NCBI RefSeq assembly: GCF_900112355.1
Contig: NZ_FOLM01000009.1
Coordinates: forward strand, 62,001 to 126,000
Direction of reading: 5' to 3'
Source of the DNA: Streptomyces aidingensis
GTDB taxonomy: Bacteria; Actinomycetota; Actinomycetes; Streptomycetales; Streptomycetaceae
DNA: 64,000 nt
Made by a program: the position numbers and the translations under genes. The notes under the pieces are model-generated. The model was given only the letters and a program-made list of their open reading frames with translations, had not been told where the DNA came from and searched no databases. Numbering within the stretch: position 1 is the stretch's first letter; each line of letters opens with the position of its first letter. Below are positions 48,471 through 56,484 of this stretch, one piece after another.

Positions 48471-49238
48471 ATGAGCACCCAGACCCCGGCCGCGGGCGGC
48501 GGCCCACTGGAGGGCGCGGTGGTGGCGGTGGCCGGCGCCGGCGGGCCGGCCGGCCAGGCCGCCCTGCTCCGGCTGGCCGAGGCCGGCGCCACGGTGGTGG
48601 CGGCGGACGCCGATCCGGCCCGGCTGGCGGCGGGCGTGGACGCGGCCCGGTTCGCGCACGGCGGCGCCACGGTCACCGGCGACACCGTGGACCTGCTCGA
48701 CCTCGCGGCCACCCGGGAGTGGGCCGCCCAGACCGAGAAGGAGTTCGGCCGGATCGACGGCCTGGTCCACCTGGTCGGCGGCTGGCGCGGGGCCCCGTCC
48801 TTCGCCGACACCGATCCGCACGACTGGGAACTGCTGGAGAAGCTGCTGATCCGCACCGTCCAGCACACCTCGCTGGCCTTCGAGCCCGCTCTGTCCCGCA
48901 GCCGCAACGGCCGCTATGTGCTGATCAGCGCGGCCGGCGCGGCCCGCCCCACGGCGGGCAACGCCGCCTACGCGGCGGCCAAGGCGGCGGCCGAGGCCTG
49001 GACCCTGGCCCTGGCGGACGGCTTCCGCAAGGCCGGGGGGCCGCAGGGGCCGTCCGCCGCCGCGGTGATCCTGGTGGTCAAGGCCCTGGTGCACGAGGCC
49101 ATGCGGGCCGAGCGGCCCGAGGCCCGGTTCACCGGATACACCGACGTCAGGGAGCTGGCCGAGCAGATCCAGGCCCTGTGGAACAAGCCCGCCGCGGAAC
49201 TGAACGGACAGCGCCTGTGGCTCACCCCCCAGCCGTGA
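48471..49238 (+). CDS. Short-chain dehydrogenase/reductase
   Basis: The 255-aa SDR has a nucleotide-binding loop VAGAGGPAGQAALLRLAEAGATVVAADAD (a variant of TGxxxGxG), GGATVTGDTVDLLD, and YVLISAAGAARPTAGNAAYAAAKAAAEAWTLALADGF containing the YAAAK catalytic pair. The glycine loop is looser than in classical SDRs. ATG 48471 has GAGGAGG upstream. It overlaps the threonine aldolase gene by 4 bp (GTGA). Confidence 0.87.
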   Translation: MSTQTPAAGGGPLEGAVVAVAGAGGPAGQAALLRLAEAGATVVAADADPARLAAGVDAARFAHGGATVTGDTVDLLDLAATREWAAQTEKEFGRIDGLVHLVGGWRGAPSFADTDPHDWELLEKLLIRTVQHTSLAFEPALSRSRNGRYVLISAAGAARPTAGNAAYAAAKAAAEAWTLALADGFRKAGGPQGPSAAAVILVVKALVHEAMRAERPEARFTGYTDVRELAEQIQALWNKPAAELNGQRLWLTPQP

Positions 49239-50341
49239 ACCCCGCGGCGGCTCCCGCCGCCCGGACCGACGCCCGGACCGACGCCCGGCGGCGCCACGAC
49301 CCCGCCGTGCGCGGCTTCGCCAGCGACAACTACGCCGGAATCCATCCCGAGATCCTGGCCGCGCTCGCCCTGGCCAACGGCGGCCACCAGCCCGCCTACG
49401 GCAACGACGACTACACCGCCCACCTCCAGCGCCTGATACGCAGCCACTTCGGCCCGCATGCCGAGGCGTACCCGGTCTTCAACGGCACCGGCGCCAATGT
49501 GGTGGCGCTCCAGGCCCTGGCCGACCGCTGGGGCGCGGTGATCTGCGCCGAGAGCGCCCATATCCATGTGGACGAGGGCGGCGCCCCGGAGCGGATGGCC
49601 GGTCTCAAGCTGCTCACCGTCCCCGCCGAGGACGGCAAGCTCACCCCCGCCCTGATCGACCGCCAGGCCTGGGGCCAGGAGGACGAGCACCGCGCCATGC
49701 CGCAGGTGGTCTCCCTCACCCAGGCCACCGAACTGGGCACCGTCTACACCCCTCAGGAGATCCGGACCCTCTGCGAGCACGCCCACGAGCGGGGCATGAC
49801 CGTGCACATGGACGGCTCCCGGATCGCCAACGCCGCCGCCTCCCTCGATGTGCCGATGCGGGCCTTCGCCAACGCCGCCGGGGTGGACGTCCTCTCCTTC
49901 GGGGGCACCAAGAACGGCATGCTGTACGGCGAGGCCGTGGTGGTGCTCAACCCGGACGCGGTGCGCCGGATGAAGCACATCCGCAAGATGTCCATGCAGC
50001 TCGCCTCCAAGATGCGCTTTGTCTCGGCGCAGCTCGAAGCGCTGCTCGCGGGCGATCTGTGGCTGCGCAACGCCCGGCACGCCAACACCATGGCCCGGCG
50101 GCTGGCCGAGGGCGTGCGCCGGGTGCCGGGCGTGGAGATCCGCCGGCCGGTGCAGGCCAACGCCGTCTTCGCCCGGCTGCCGCACGACGTCTCGCTGCGG
50201 CTGCAGAAGCGCTACCGCTTCTACTTCTGGGACGAACCGGCCGGCGAGGTCCGCTGGATGTGCTCCTGGGACACCACCGAGGAGGACGTGGACGGCTTTG
50301 TGTCGGCGCTGGCGGAGGAGATGCGGCGCGGCGGCGGGTAG
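49235..50341 (+). CDS. Low-specificity L-threonine aldolase-like PLP enzyme
   Basis: The 368-aa fold-type I PLP enzyme shows VRGFASDNYAGIHPEILAALALANGG, the ATELGTVYTPQEI segment and HMDGSRIANAAASL (Asp binding the PLP pyridine). The Schiff-base lysine lies in LSFGGTKNGMLYGEAVV, and the C-terminal RWMCSWDTTEEDV is also typical. It would split beta-hydroxy-amino acids such as threonine into glycine and an aldehyde, so the adjacent SDR could act on that aldehyde (inference). GTG 49235 is chosen for the 4-bp overlap; GTG 49217 is possible. Confidence 0.9.
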   Translation: MNPAAAPAARTDARTDARRRHDPAVRGFASDNYAGIHPEILAALALANGGHQPAYGNDDYTAHLQRLIRSHFGPHAEAYPVFNGTGANVVALQALADRWGAVICAESAHIHVDEGGAPERMAGLKLLTVPAEDGKLTPALIDRQAWGQEDEHRAMPQVVSLTQATELGTVYTPQEIRTLCEHAHERGMTVHMDGSRIANAAASLDVPMRAFANAAGVDVLSFGGTKNGMLYGEAVVVLNPDAVRRMKHIRKMSMQLASKMRFVSAQLEALLAGDLWLRNARHANTMARRLAEGVRRVPGVEIRRPVQANAVFARLPHDVSLRLQKRYRFYFWDEPAGEVRWMCSWDTTEEDVDGFVSALAEEMRRGGG

Positions 50342-50384
50342 CCCCGCGGCCGGAGGGACCCCGGGCCGCCCCGGCCCCCGCCGC

Positions 50385-51104
50385 TCACCCGGCGGCCGGG
50401 CCGGGCGGCGGCGCCGGGGCGGTGCCGCCGAGGTGGGCGGGCAGCCACCAGGTGTCGCCGGCGTGCCGCGGCTGCCCCGGATAGGCCTGCTGGGCCGCCT
50501 CCAGCAGTTCCTGCACCCGCTCCCGCAGCCGCTCGGTCACCGAGCCGGCCGGCTCCCCGGGATCGGCCCGCAGCGGGCGGCCCACCCGGATGGTGACCGG
50601 GAAGTGGCGGCGGCCGAGGTCGCGGCGGCCCTTGGTCCACAGCCGCTGGGTGCCCCACAGCGCCACCGGCACCAGCGGCACCCGGGCCTGCTGGGCCAGC
50701 CGCGCCGCCCCGGTCTTGAAGGTCTTCAGGGTGAACGACTCGGAGATGGTGGCCTCCGGGAAGACGCCCACCACTTCCCCCGAGCGCAGCGCGGCCAGCG
50801 CCTGGCGGAACGCCTCCTCGCCCTGGGCGCGGTCCACGGGTATGTGCTTCATGGCCCGCATCAGCGGTCCGGAGAGGCGGTTGCGGAAGACGGACTCCTT
50901 GGCCATGAAGCGGGTCAGCCGCTTCGCCGGGCGGGCGGCCAGCCCGGCGAAGACGAAGTCCAGATAGCCGATGTGGTTGCCGGCCAGCACGGCGCCGCCA
51001 CGGCGCGGCACATGCTCGGTGCCGCTGATATCGAACCGCAGGTCGAGCGCCTTGAACATGGTCCGGGCGGCGCCGATCACCGGTGGGTAGACGAGATCTG
51101 CCAT
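50385..51104 (-). CDS. 1-acyl-sn-glycerol-3-phosphate acyltransferase (PlsC-like)
   Basis: The 239-aa enzyme carries the glycerolipid acyltransferase motif NHIGYLD (HX4D, about residues 43-49), VFPEATISES (substrate-binding, normally FPEGTRS) and RVPLVPVALWGTQRLW. It transfers acyl chains to lysophosphatidic acid during phospholipid synthesis at the inner face of the membrane. The C-terminus is Pro-rich. It is convergent with the threonine aldolase gene. Confidence 0.9.
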   Translation of the reverse strand: MADLVYPPVIGAARTMFKALDLRFDISGTEHVPRRGGAVLAGNHIGYLDFVFAGLAARPAKRLTRFMAKESVFRNRLSGPLMRAMKHIPVDRAQGEEAFRQALAALRSGEVVGVFPEATISESFTLKTFKTGAARLAQQARVPLVPVALWGTQRLWTKGRRDLGRRHFPVTIRVGRPLRADPGEPAGSVTERLRERVQELLEAAQQAYPGQPRHAGDTWWLPAHLGGTAPAPPPGPAAG

Positions 51105-51479
51105 GGCGGGTTCCTTGGGTCCGGTGGTGCGCGGGGCGGGCGGGCCCGCCGGGAGAACCCTAACCTACGGTGGGGTAACTTCGAGGATGCCGAGTGATCC
51201 GCCTCGCATCGCCCCACGCGCCCTTGACGTTCCCTTCCGGCCCGCTGGGATCATGAACAAAGCCCTTGTGCCCGGCGACATCCGCCACCGCCGGACGGGT
51301 AGGCAAGGTCACAACGCGCGTTCCTTGAAGCCGTGGGAAAGCGTAGGGTGTACTGGCGAGTAACAAGCTGGGCGGAATCCGGGTGACCCCGCCCGCGCCC
51401 GCCCGGAATGAGAACTGTGGGCGCATATGCTGCCTGGAGCGGCAGCCGTGAATGACCGATAGCAGGTAGGAGAGCCGGC
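51105..51479. other. 375-bp intergenic region upstream of etfB
   Basis: This divergent spacer between plsC and etfB has no gene I can support. Toward plsC a TAGGTT on the minus strand within 51159-51180 may serve as its -10. Toward etfB, TTGACG at 51224-51229 with GATCAT at 51249-51254 (19 bp) is one weak promoter candidate, giving a leader of about 220 nt. A TAGGGT further downstream is another. GTAGGAGAG about 8 nt before GTG 51480 is the ribosome binding site. Confidence 0.5.
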
Positions 51480-52271
51480 GTGAGCTTGAGGATCGTTGTC
51501 TGTGTGAAGTACGTGCCCGACGCCACCGGCGACCGGCGCTTCACCGAGGACCTGGTCACCGACCGCGAATCGGTGGACGGCCTGCTGTCGGAGCTGGACG
51601 AGTACGCGGTCGAGCAGGCGCTGCAGATCGCCGGGAGCGCGGACGACGCCGAGGTCACCGTGGTCACCATGGGGCCGGCGGACGCCACCGACGCGCTGCG
51701 CAAGGCCCTGTCCATGGGCGCCGACAAGGCGGTCCATGTGGAGGACGACGACCTGGTCGGCACCGATGCGCCGGGCACCTCCCTGGTGCTGGCCAGGGCC
51801 ATCGAGAAGACCGGCTACGACCTGGTGGTCTGCGGCATGGCCTCCACCGACGGCACCATGGGCGTGCTGCCCGCGATGCTGGCCGAGCGGCTGGGCGTCC
51901 CCCAGGTGACCCTGCTCTCCGAGGTTTCCGTGGCCGACGGCCTGGTCACCGGCCGCCGCGACGGCGACACCGCCTCCGAGCAGCTCCAGGCCGCGCTGCC
52001 GGCGGTGGTCTCGGTCACCGACCAGTCCGGCGAGGCGCGCTACCCGTCCTTCAAGGGGATCATGGCCGCCAAGAAGAAGCCGGTGGAGACCCTGGACCTG
52101 GAGGACCTGGAGATCGACGCGGCCGAGGCCGGCCTGGAGGGCGCCTGGACCACGGTCGAGGAGGCCGTCGAGCGGCCGGCCCGTACCAAGGGCGAAGTGG
52201 TCGAGGACGAGGGCGAGGGCGAGGGCGCCAAGCAGCTCGCCGGCTTCCTCGCGGACCGCAAGTTCATCTGA
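51480..52271 (+). CDS. etfB: Electron transfer flavoprotein beta subunit
   Basis: The 263-aa protein is the ETF beta subunit, which binds AMP and forms a heterodimer with EtfA. Features include LRIVVCVKYVPDATGD, SELDEYAVEQALQIA, VTVVTMGPADATDALRKALSMGADKAVHV and the C-terminal IMAAKKKPVETLDLEDL. It accepts electrons from acyl-CoA dehydrogenases and passes them to the quinone pool via ETF-QO. GTG 51480 with GTAGGAGAG upstream. An acidic Glu/Gly stretch occurs near the C-terminus. EtfA follows after 78 bp. Confidence 0.96.
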   Translation: MSLRIVVCVKYVPDATGDRRFTEDLVTDRESVDGLLSELDEYAVEQALQIAGSADDAEVTVVTMGPADATDALRKALSMGADKAVHVEDDDLVGTDAPGTSLVLARAIEKTGYDLVVCGMASTDGTMGVLPAMLAERLGVPQVTLLSEVSVADGLVTGRRDGDTASEQLQAALPAVVSVTDQSGEARYPSFKGIMAAKKKPVETLDLEDLEIDAAEAGLEGAWTTVEEAVERPARTKGEVVEDEGEGEGAKQLAGFLADRKFI

Positions 52272-52349
52272 TCCGCCCGCGGGTGTCCGCCCGGCCCGTC
52301 GTCCCGCAGTCCCCTCGTCCTCCCTCAACTCCCGCAGGAGCGCATTCCC

Positions 52350-53312
52350 ATGGCTGAAGTTCTGGTCCACGTCGACCACGTGGACGGCGCCGTCCGCAAG
52401 CCCACCCTCGAACTGCTGACCCTCGCCCGCCGGCTGGGCGACCCGGTCGCGGTCTTCCTGGGCGCCGGTGCCGACACGGCCGCCCCGGTGCTGGCCGAGT
52501 ACGGCGCGGTGCGGGTGCTCACCGCCGACGCGCCGGAGTTCGCCGACTATCTGGTGGTGCCCAAGGTCGACGCCCTGCAGGCCGCCGTCTCCCTGGTCTC
52601 CCCGGCCGCCGTGCTGGTGCCCTCCTCCGCCGAGGGCAAGGAGATCGCCGCCCGGCTGGCGGTGCGCCTGGGCTCCGGCATCATCACCGACGCCGTCGAC
52701 GTCACCGCCGGTGACGAGGGCCCGGTGGCCACCCAGTCCGCCTTCGCGGCCTCCTTCACCACCCGGTCCCGGGTCACCCGCGGGACCCCGGTGATCACCG
52801 TCAAGCCCAACTCCGCCGCCCCCGAGGCCGCGCCGGCCGCGGGCACCGTGGAGCCGCTGGCCGTCACCTTCGGCGCGCTCGCCACCGGCACCCGGGTCAC
52901 CGCCCGCACCGCCCGGGAGTCCACCGGGCGCCCGGAGCTGACCGAGGCCGCGATCGTGGTCTCCGGCGGCCGCGGACTGAACGGCGCGGAGAACTTCCCG
53001 CTGATCGAGGCGCTGGCGGACTCCCTGGGCGCGGCGGTGGGCGCCTCCCGGGCTGCGGTGGACGCCGGCTGGTACCCGCACTCGGCACAGGTCGGCCAGA
53101 CCGGCAAGACGGTCTCCCCGCAGCTCTACATCGCCGTGGGCATCTCCGGGGCGATCCAGCACCGGGCCGGAATGCAGACCTCCAAGACCATCGTGGCGGT
53201 CAACAAGGACGAAGAGGCGCCCATCTTCGAACTGGTCGACTTCGGTGTGGTCGGCGACCTGTTCGAGGTCGTGCCCGCCCTCACCGAGGAGATCAAGGCC
53301 CGCAAGGCCTGA
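52350..53312 (+). CDS. etfA: Electron transfer flavoprotein alpha subunit
   Basis: The 320-aa ETF alpha subunit binds FAD in its C-terminal half: VVSGGRGLNGAENFPLIEALADSLGAAVGASRAAVDAGWYPHSAQVGQTGKTVSPQLYIAVGISGAIQHRAGMQTSKTIVAVNKDEEAPIFELVDFGVVGD. N-terminal half (ALAEVLVHVDHVDGAVRKPTLELLTLARRLGD-like) mirrors EtfB. Together they form the single ETF of fatty-acid and amino-acid oxidation. A strong hairpin follows the stop. Confidence 0.96.
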   Translation: MAEVLVHVDHVDGAVRKPTLELLTLARRLGDPVAVFLGAGADTAAPVLAEYGAVRVLTADAPEFADYLVVPKVDALQAAVSLVSPAAVLVPSSAEGKEIAARLAVRLGSGIITDAVDVTAGDEGPVATQSAFAASFTTRSRVTRGTPVITVKPNSAAPEAAPAAGTVEPLAVTFGALATGTRVTARTARESTGRPELTEAAIVVSGGRGLNGAENFPLIEALADSLGAAVGASRAAVDAGWYPHSAQVGQTGKTVSPQLYIAVGISGAIQHRAGMQTSKTIVAVNKDEEAPIFELVDFGVVGDLFEVVPALTEEIKARKA

Positions 53313-53352
53313 ACCCGTCCGGCGGCGGCCGGCCGCCGCGGGCAGTGCGCGG

Positions 53353-53382
53353 GGCGCCGGGCGGCCAGGGCCGCCCGGCGCC
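53353..53382. terminator. Hairpin terminator after etfA
   Basis: A perfect 14-bp stem pairs 53353-53366 with 53369-53382 (effective loop of four bases). A second 18-bp palindrome lies at 53322-53339. The pair separates etfA from the convergent small gene. Confidence 0.82.
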
Positions 53383-53446
53383 GCTGTGTGCTGTGCGGTG
53401 CTGCCTGTTCTTCCGTTGTTCCTGGTTGGTGTCGCCCGCCGCCGGT

Positions 53447-53680
53447 TCAGGTGGCGGGCGCGGTCCGTCGCAGCCGGAGCCTGCGGCCCCGGGCGGGCGG
53501 TTCCGCGTCGCGGCGCGCCTCGGCGGGCTCCGCGGCGGCGCCGCGCGCCTCGCTGCGGGCGAGGCTGGCCAGCCGGTCCGCCTCGTGGCCCGGGACCGCC
53601 GGCGGGGCCCCGATGCCCCGGTCCGTCTCGGTGGGCGCCCCGGCCAGATAACGGGCGAGCACCAGGTGCTGATCGATCAT
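53447..53680 (-). CDS. Small hypothetical protein with basic C-terminus
   Basis: The 77-aa product begins MIDQHLVLARYLAG, continues through a Glu/Ala-rich stretch and ends in an Arg-rich tail (ARGRRLRLRRTAPAT). It has no recognised domain. GGAGG ends 5 nt before ATG 53680, a good ribosome binding site, which supports it as a gene; ATG 53683 is adjacent. Small proteins of this form with a basic tail occur in Streptomyces but have no function assigned. Confidence 0.55.
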   Translation of the reverse strand: MIDQHLVLARYLAGAPTETDRGIGAPPAVPGHEADRLASLARSEARGAAAEPAEARRDAEPPARGRRLRLRRTAPAT

Positions 53681-53860
53681 CATGTCCTCCGCGTCGTCGC
53701 GTGATCCACTGCATCCACCGCTCCGTCCTGCGGCGCGGTGCGATGGCAGGTGCCATCGGTACTCAGTTTCCGCACTGCGGATGACGTCCCCTTTGCCCGG
53801 TCGTCAATCCTCCATGGCGATTTGGCACGGTCCCGTGAACGGTGCATGACGCGGCGGCCG

Positions 53861-53889
53861 TTGTGTTTCCGGGGTCTCCCCGCTACGGT
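53861..53889 (+). promoter_or_regulatory. Promoter of the CitE-like gene
   Basis: TTGTGT (53861-53866), a 17-bp spacer and TACGGT (53884-53889). Transcription would begin about 53896, inside the first palindrome. Confidence 0.6.
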
Positions 53890-53891
53890 TT

Positions 53892-53922
53892 TCAACGAAA
53901 TGTTGATTCCATTTCATGGAAT
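53892..53922 (+). promoter_or_regulatory. Two adjacent palindromes downstream of the CitE-like promoter
   Basis: TCAAC-GAAAT-GTTGA (53892-53906) is followed directly by ATTCCAT-TTC-ATGGAAT (53906-53922). Both have about 15-17 bp and a shared ATTTC core, read on opposite strands. The A+T-rich, symmetric sites at +1 to +28 look like operators for an IclR- or GntR-type regulator; none is encoded nearby. Confidence 0.65.
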
Positions 53923-53954
53923 TTCCGGTGAACGAGCGGGACGGGAGCGGCCGG

Positions 53955-55034
53955 ATGAGGCAGCGCGAGCCGATCGCCACCAGCCTGGCGGATTCCGTGC
54001 GGCAGGAGGTCTCGGACCTGCTGGCACCGGCCGACGCCCTGCTCGCCGCCCGCTACCCCGGCGACCCCGGCACCCGCCAGCCGGTGCACACCGTCTATGT
54101 GCCGGCCGGCGACTTCGGCCCCGGCACCGTGGCCGACTGGGGCCGGCGGGCCCTTGCCCTGCTCGACGAGCACGCCCCGGGCCCGGCCGCGCTGGCCGCC
54201 GTGCTGGGCCTCGACCCCGCCCTGGCCGCCGCCGTGTACCCGAGGCTGCGCGCCAAGCTCTCCGCCGAGCCGGTGGAGGACCTGCGGATCGATTTCGAGG
54301 ACGGCTACGGCCGCCATCCCGGCGTGCAGGAGGACGCCGACGCCGCCCGCGCCGCCCGGCTGGCCGCCCGCGCCCTGGCCGACGGCACCGCCCCGCCGTA
54401 CCTCGGCATCCGGTTCAAGTGCCTGGAGGCCGCTGTCCGTGACCGCGCCGTCCGCACCCTGGACATCTTCCTCACCACCCTGCTGGACGCCTCCGGCGGT
54501 CTGCCGGAGGGCCTGCGGCTCACCCTGCCCAAGGTCGGCCACCCGGACCAGGTGACCGCCATGGCCCGGATCTGCGACGCCTTCGAGCGCGCCCGCGGCC
54601 TGCCGGCCGGCCGGCTCGGCTTCGAGATCCAGATCGAGACCGCGCCCGCCGTGCTGGGGCCGGACGGCACCGCCACCGTGGCCCGGATGATCGGCGCGGG
54701 CGGCGGCCGGGTCACCGGGCTGCACTACGGCACCTTCGACTACAGCGCCGGCCTGGGCATCGCCGCCGCCCACCAGGCGCCGGACCATCCGGCCGCGGAC
54801 CACGCCAAGGCGGTGATGCAGGTCGCCGCGGCCGGCACCGGGGTCCGGCTCTCCGACGGCTCGGTCAATGTGCTGCCGGCCGGCCCGGCCGTGCTGGACG
54901 AGCCGGCCACGGTGCGGGCGCTGGCCGGCTTCCTGCTGCGCGGCGCGGACTGCGGCGCACTGGACCGGGCGGAGATCACCCGGCTCAGCGGTCTCAGCGG
55001 CCACGACCTGCACAGCCTCACCCGGCGCCGGTGA
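53955..55034 (+). CDS. CitE/HpcH-HpaI aldolase-like protein (DUF6986 type)
   Basis: The 359-aa protein belongs to the citrate-lyase-beta/HpcH-HpaI TIM-barrel superfamily: VHTVYVPAGDFGPGTVADWG, PVEDLRIDFEDGYG (conserved acidic pair for Mg), LPKVGHPDQVTAMARICDAFE, GRLGFEIQIETAPAVLGP and GLHYGTFDYSAGLG. Members cleave or condense 2-oxo/CoA-ester C-C bonds; this subgroup (DUF6986) is uncharacterised. ATG 53955 is preferred because GGAGCGG lies 5 nt upstream and the earlier ATG 53916 falls inside the second palindrome. Regulation by glyoxylate/allantoin-type signals is speculation. Confidence 0.8.
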   Translation: MRQREPIATSLADSVRQEVSDLLAPADALLAARYPGDPGTRQPVHTVYVPAGDFGPGTVADWGRRALALLDEHAPGPAALAAVLGLDPALAAAVYPRLRAKLSAEPVEDLRIDFEDGYGRHPGVQEDADAARAARLAARALADGTAPPYLGIRFKCLEAAVRDRAVRTLDIFLTTLLDASGGLPEGLRLTLPKVGHPDQVTAMARICDAFERARGLPAGRLGFEIQIETAPAVLGPDGTATVARMIGAGGGRVTGLHYGTFDYSAGLGIAAAHQAPDHPAADHAKAVMQVAAAGTGVRLSDGSVNVLPAGPAVLDEPATVRALAGFLLRGADCGALDRAEITRLSGLSGHDLHSLTRRR

Positions 55035-55124
55035 TCCGCCGTGCCCCAAACCGGCCCGCGCCGGACGTTTCCCGCACCGGGTGCAGCGGGCAACTGACAT
55101 CAGGGTGATGAGGAGGGGTGGAGC

Positions 55125-56162
55125 GTGATTGTCTGGCTGAACGGTGCCCATGGCGCCGGGAAGAGCACGGCCGGCTGGGAGCTGGCGGGGCTGCTTCCGG
55201 ACGGGATCCTCTTCGAGCCGGAACGGATCGGCGATCTGCTGCGGGCCACCCTGCCCCGCAAGCTCCTGGAGGAGGTCACGCACTACCAGGAACTGCCGTC
55301 CTGGCGCTGGCTGGTGGTGGAGACCGCCGCCGCCCTGTACCGGGAGACCAAGGGCACCATCGTGGTGCCGATGACGGTGCTCCGGCAGGATCACCGGGAC
55401 GAACTCTTCGGCGGACTGGCCTCCCGGGGGCTGACCGTCCGGCATTTCCTGCTGCACACCGAAGAAACGATCCTGCGAGAACGGATACTGCGACGCCAGG
55501 ACTTTCCGGCGGACCCGGCGGGCAACGGCCGGGTCCGTTCCTGGTACCTGGCACAGTTGCCGCACTACCGCAAGGCGCTCGACTGGCTGGGCGAGGACGC
55601 GCACACCCTGGACATCTCCGCACTGCCGCCGCGGCCGGCCGCGGAGCGGACCGCGCGGGCCATCGGCGCGGGCGCCGGACGCTGCGAGATCGTACGGAGC
55701 CCCCGGCCCACCGGCGCCACCGTGGCGGCCGGCATGCTGCTGTTCGACGACAGCGACCGGATACTGCTGGTCGATCCCACCTACAAGCCCGGCTGGGAGT
55801 TCCCGGGCGGGGTGGTGGAACCGGGCGAGGCCCCGGCCCGGGCGGCGGTCCGGGAGGTGGCCGAGGAACTGGGGCTGCGGCTGCCGGACGGGCCCCCGCT
55901 GCTGGTGGTCGACTGGGAACCGCCCTGCCCGCCCGCCTTCGGCGGCCTGCGGATGCTCTTCGACGGCGGCCTGCTCGCCGACGAGCGGCAGGCCGAAGTG
56001 CTGCTGCCCGGAGCCGAGTTGCGCGGCTGGCGCTTTGTCACCGAGGACGAGGCCCGGGAACTGCTCTCCCCGGGCCGTTTCAACCGGCTGCACTGGGCGC
56101 TGCGCGCCCGCCGGCTCGGCCGCGCGCTCAACCTGGAGGCGGGCACCCCGGTCGGCCTCTGA
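55125..56162 (+). CDS. P-loop kinase-Nudix hydrolase fusion
   Basis: The 345-aa protein joins an N-terminal P-loop NTPase (GAHGAGKST, residues 7-15, then VVETAAALYRETKGTIVVPMTVL) resembling small kinases to a C-terminal Nudix domain. The Nudix box is intact at about residues 228-250 (GG.VEPGEAPARAAVREVAEELGL), with WEFPGG before it. It may phosphorylate and then hydrolyse nucleotides or nucleotide-linked metabolites; both domains look complete. GTG 55125 has AGGAGGGG 6 nt upstream. The combination is unusual, and its substrate is unknown. Confidence 0.85.
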   Translation: MIVWLNGAHGAGKSTAGWELAGLLPDGILFEPERIGDLLRATLPRKLLEEVTHYQELPSWRWLVVETAAALYRETKGTIVVPMTVLRQDHRDELFGGLASRGLTVRHFLLHTEETILRERILRRQDFPADPAGNGRVRSWYLAQLPHYRKALDWLGEDAHTLDISALPPRPAAERTARAIGAGAGRCEIVRSPRPTGATVAAGMLLFDDSDRILLVDPTYKPGWEFPGGVVEPGEAPARAAVREVAEELGLRLPDGPPLLVVDWEPPCPPAFGGLRMLFDGGLLADERQAEVLLPGAELRGWRFVTEDEARELLSPGRFNRLHWALRARRLGRALNLEAGTPVGL

Positions 56163-56263
56163 ATCCGCCGGCCGGCCCGGCGCGGCCGGACGCGGAAAGG
56201 GGCGTCCCCTGTTCGGCCCGTTCGCGTGGTGACGCGCAGTGCGGTTGTGGTTACGTCGGACTG

Positions 56264-56279
56264 TCACATTCCGATGTGA
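56264..56279. promoter_or_regulatory. Perfect inverted repeat TCACAT-N4-ATGTGA
   Basis: The 16-bp symmetric element lies directly before the GAGGAG ribosome binding site of the 47-codon ORF. As DNA it could be an operator; as RNA it could form a hairpin beside the ribosome site. Confidence 0.5.
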
Positions 56280-56290
56280 GGAGTTCTCCG

Positions 56291-56434
56291 ATGTCCCCGC
56301 TGAAAACCGCCGCCTCCGCCGGGGCGGCGCCGCACCCCATAGTCCGGGGGGTGGGCGTACCGGCGGCGCTCCCCCCGGACCCAGGGCCGCTCCGGTTCCG
56401 GCCGGCCGCCCCAGCCGGACCGGCCCGCCGCTGA
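56291..56434 (+). CDS. Small ORF of 47 codons with its own terminator
   Basis: The ORF begins MSPLKTAASAGAAPHPIVRG and is Ala/Pro/Gly-rich, ending in Arg-Arg. GAGGAG lies 7 nt before ATG 56291, and a canonical hairpin begins 9 bp after the stop. A symmetric element lies just upstream. It could be a small protein or a regulatory leader peptide; no family is recognised. Codon use is normal GC-rich, so chance cannot be excluded. Confidence 0.42.
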   Translation: MSPLKTAASAGAAPHPIVRGVGVPAALPPDPGPLRFRPAAPAGPARR

Positions 56435-56442
56435 GCGGGCCC

Positions 56443-56466
56443 GCCCCGCACCCCTCGGTGCGGGGC
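56443..56466 (+). terminator. Hairpin terminator between small ORF and dipeptidase gene
   Basis: GCCCCGCACC (56443-56452) pairs perfectly with GGTGCGGGGC (56457-56466), loop CCTC, followed by CTTTG. It can serve the small ORF and the convergent dipeptidase gene. Confidence 0.78.
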
Positions 56467-56484
56467 CTTTGCGCGCCCGGCCGC

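Noticed and set aside
51103..51363. An 86-codon ORF in the plsC-etfB spacer
   Set aside because: It has no ribosome binding site, shows no family pattern and would overlap the plsC start.
51330..51365. A SigR-like GGGAAA-N19-GT element upstream of etfB
   Set aside because: The -10 part lacks the expected GTT and the spacing is off by one; too weak to report as a promoter.
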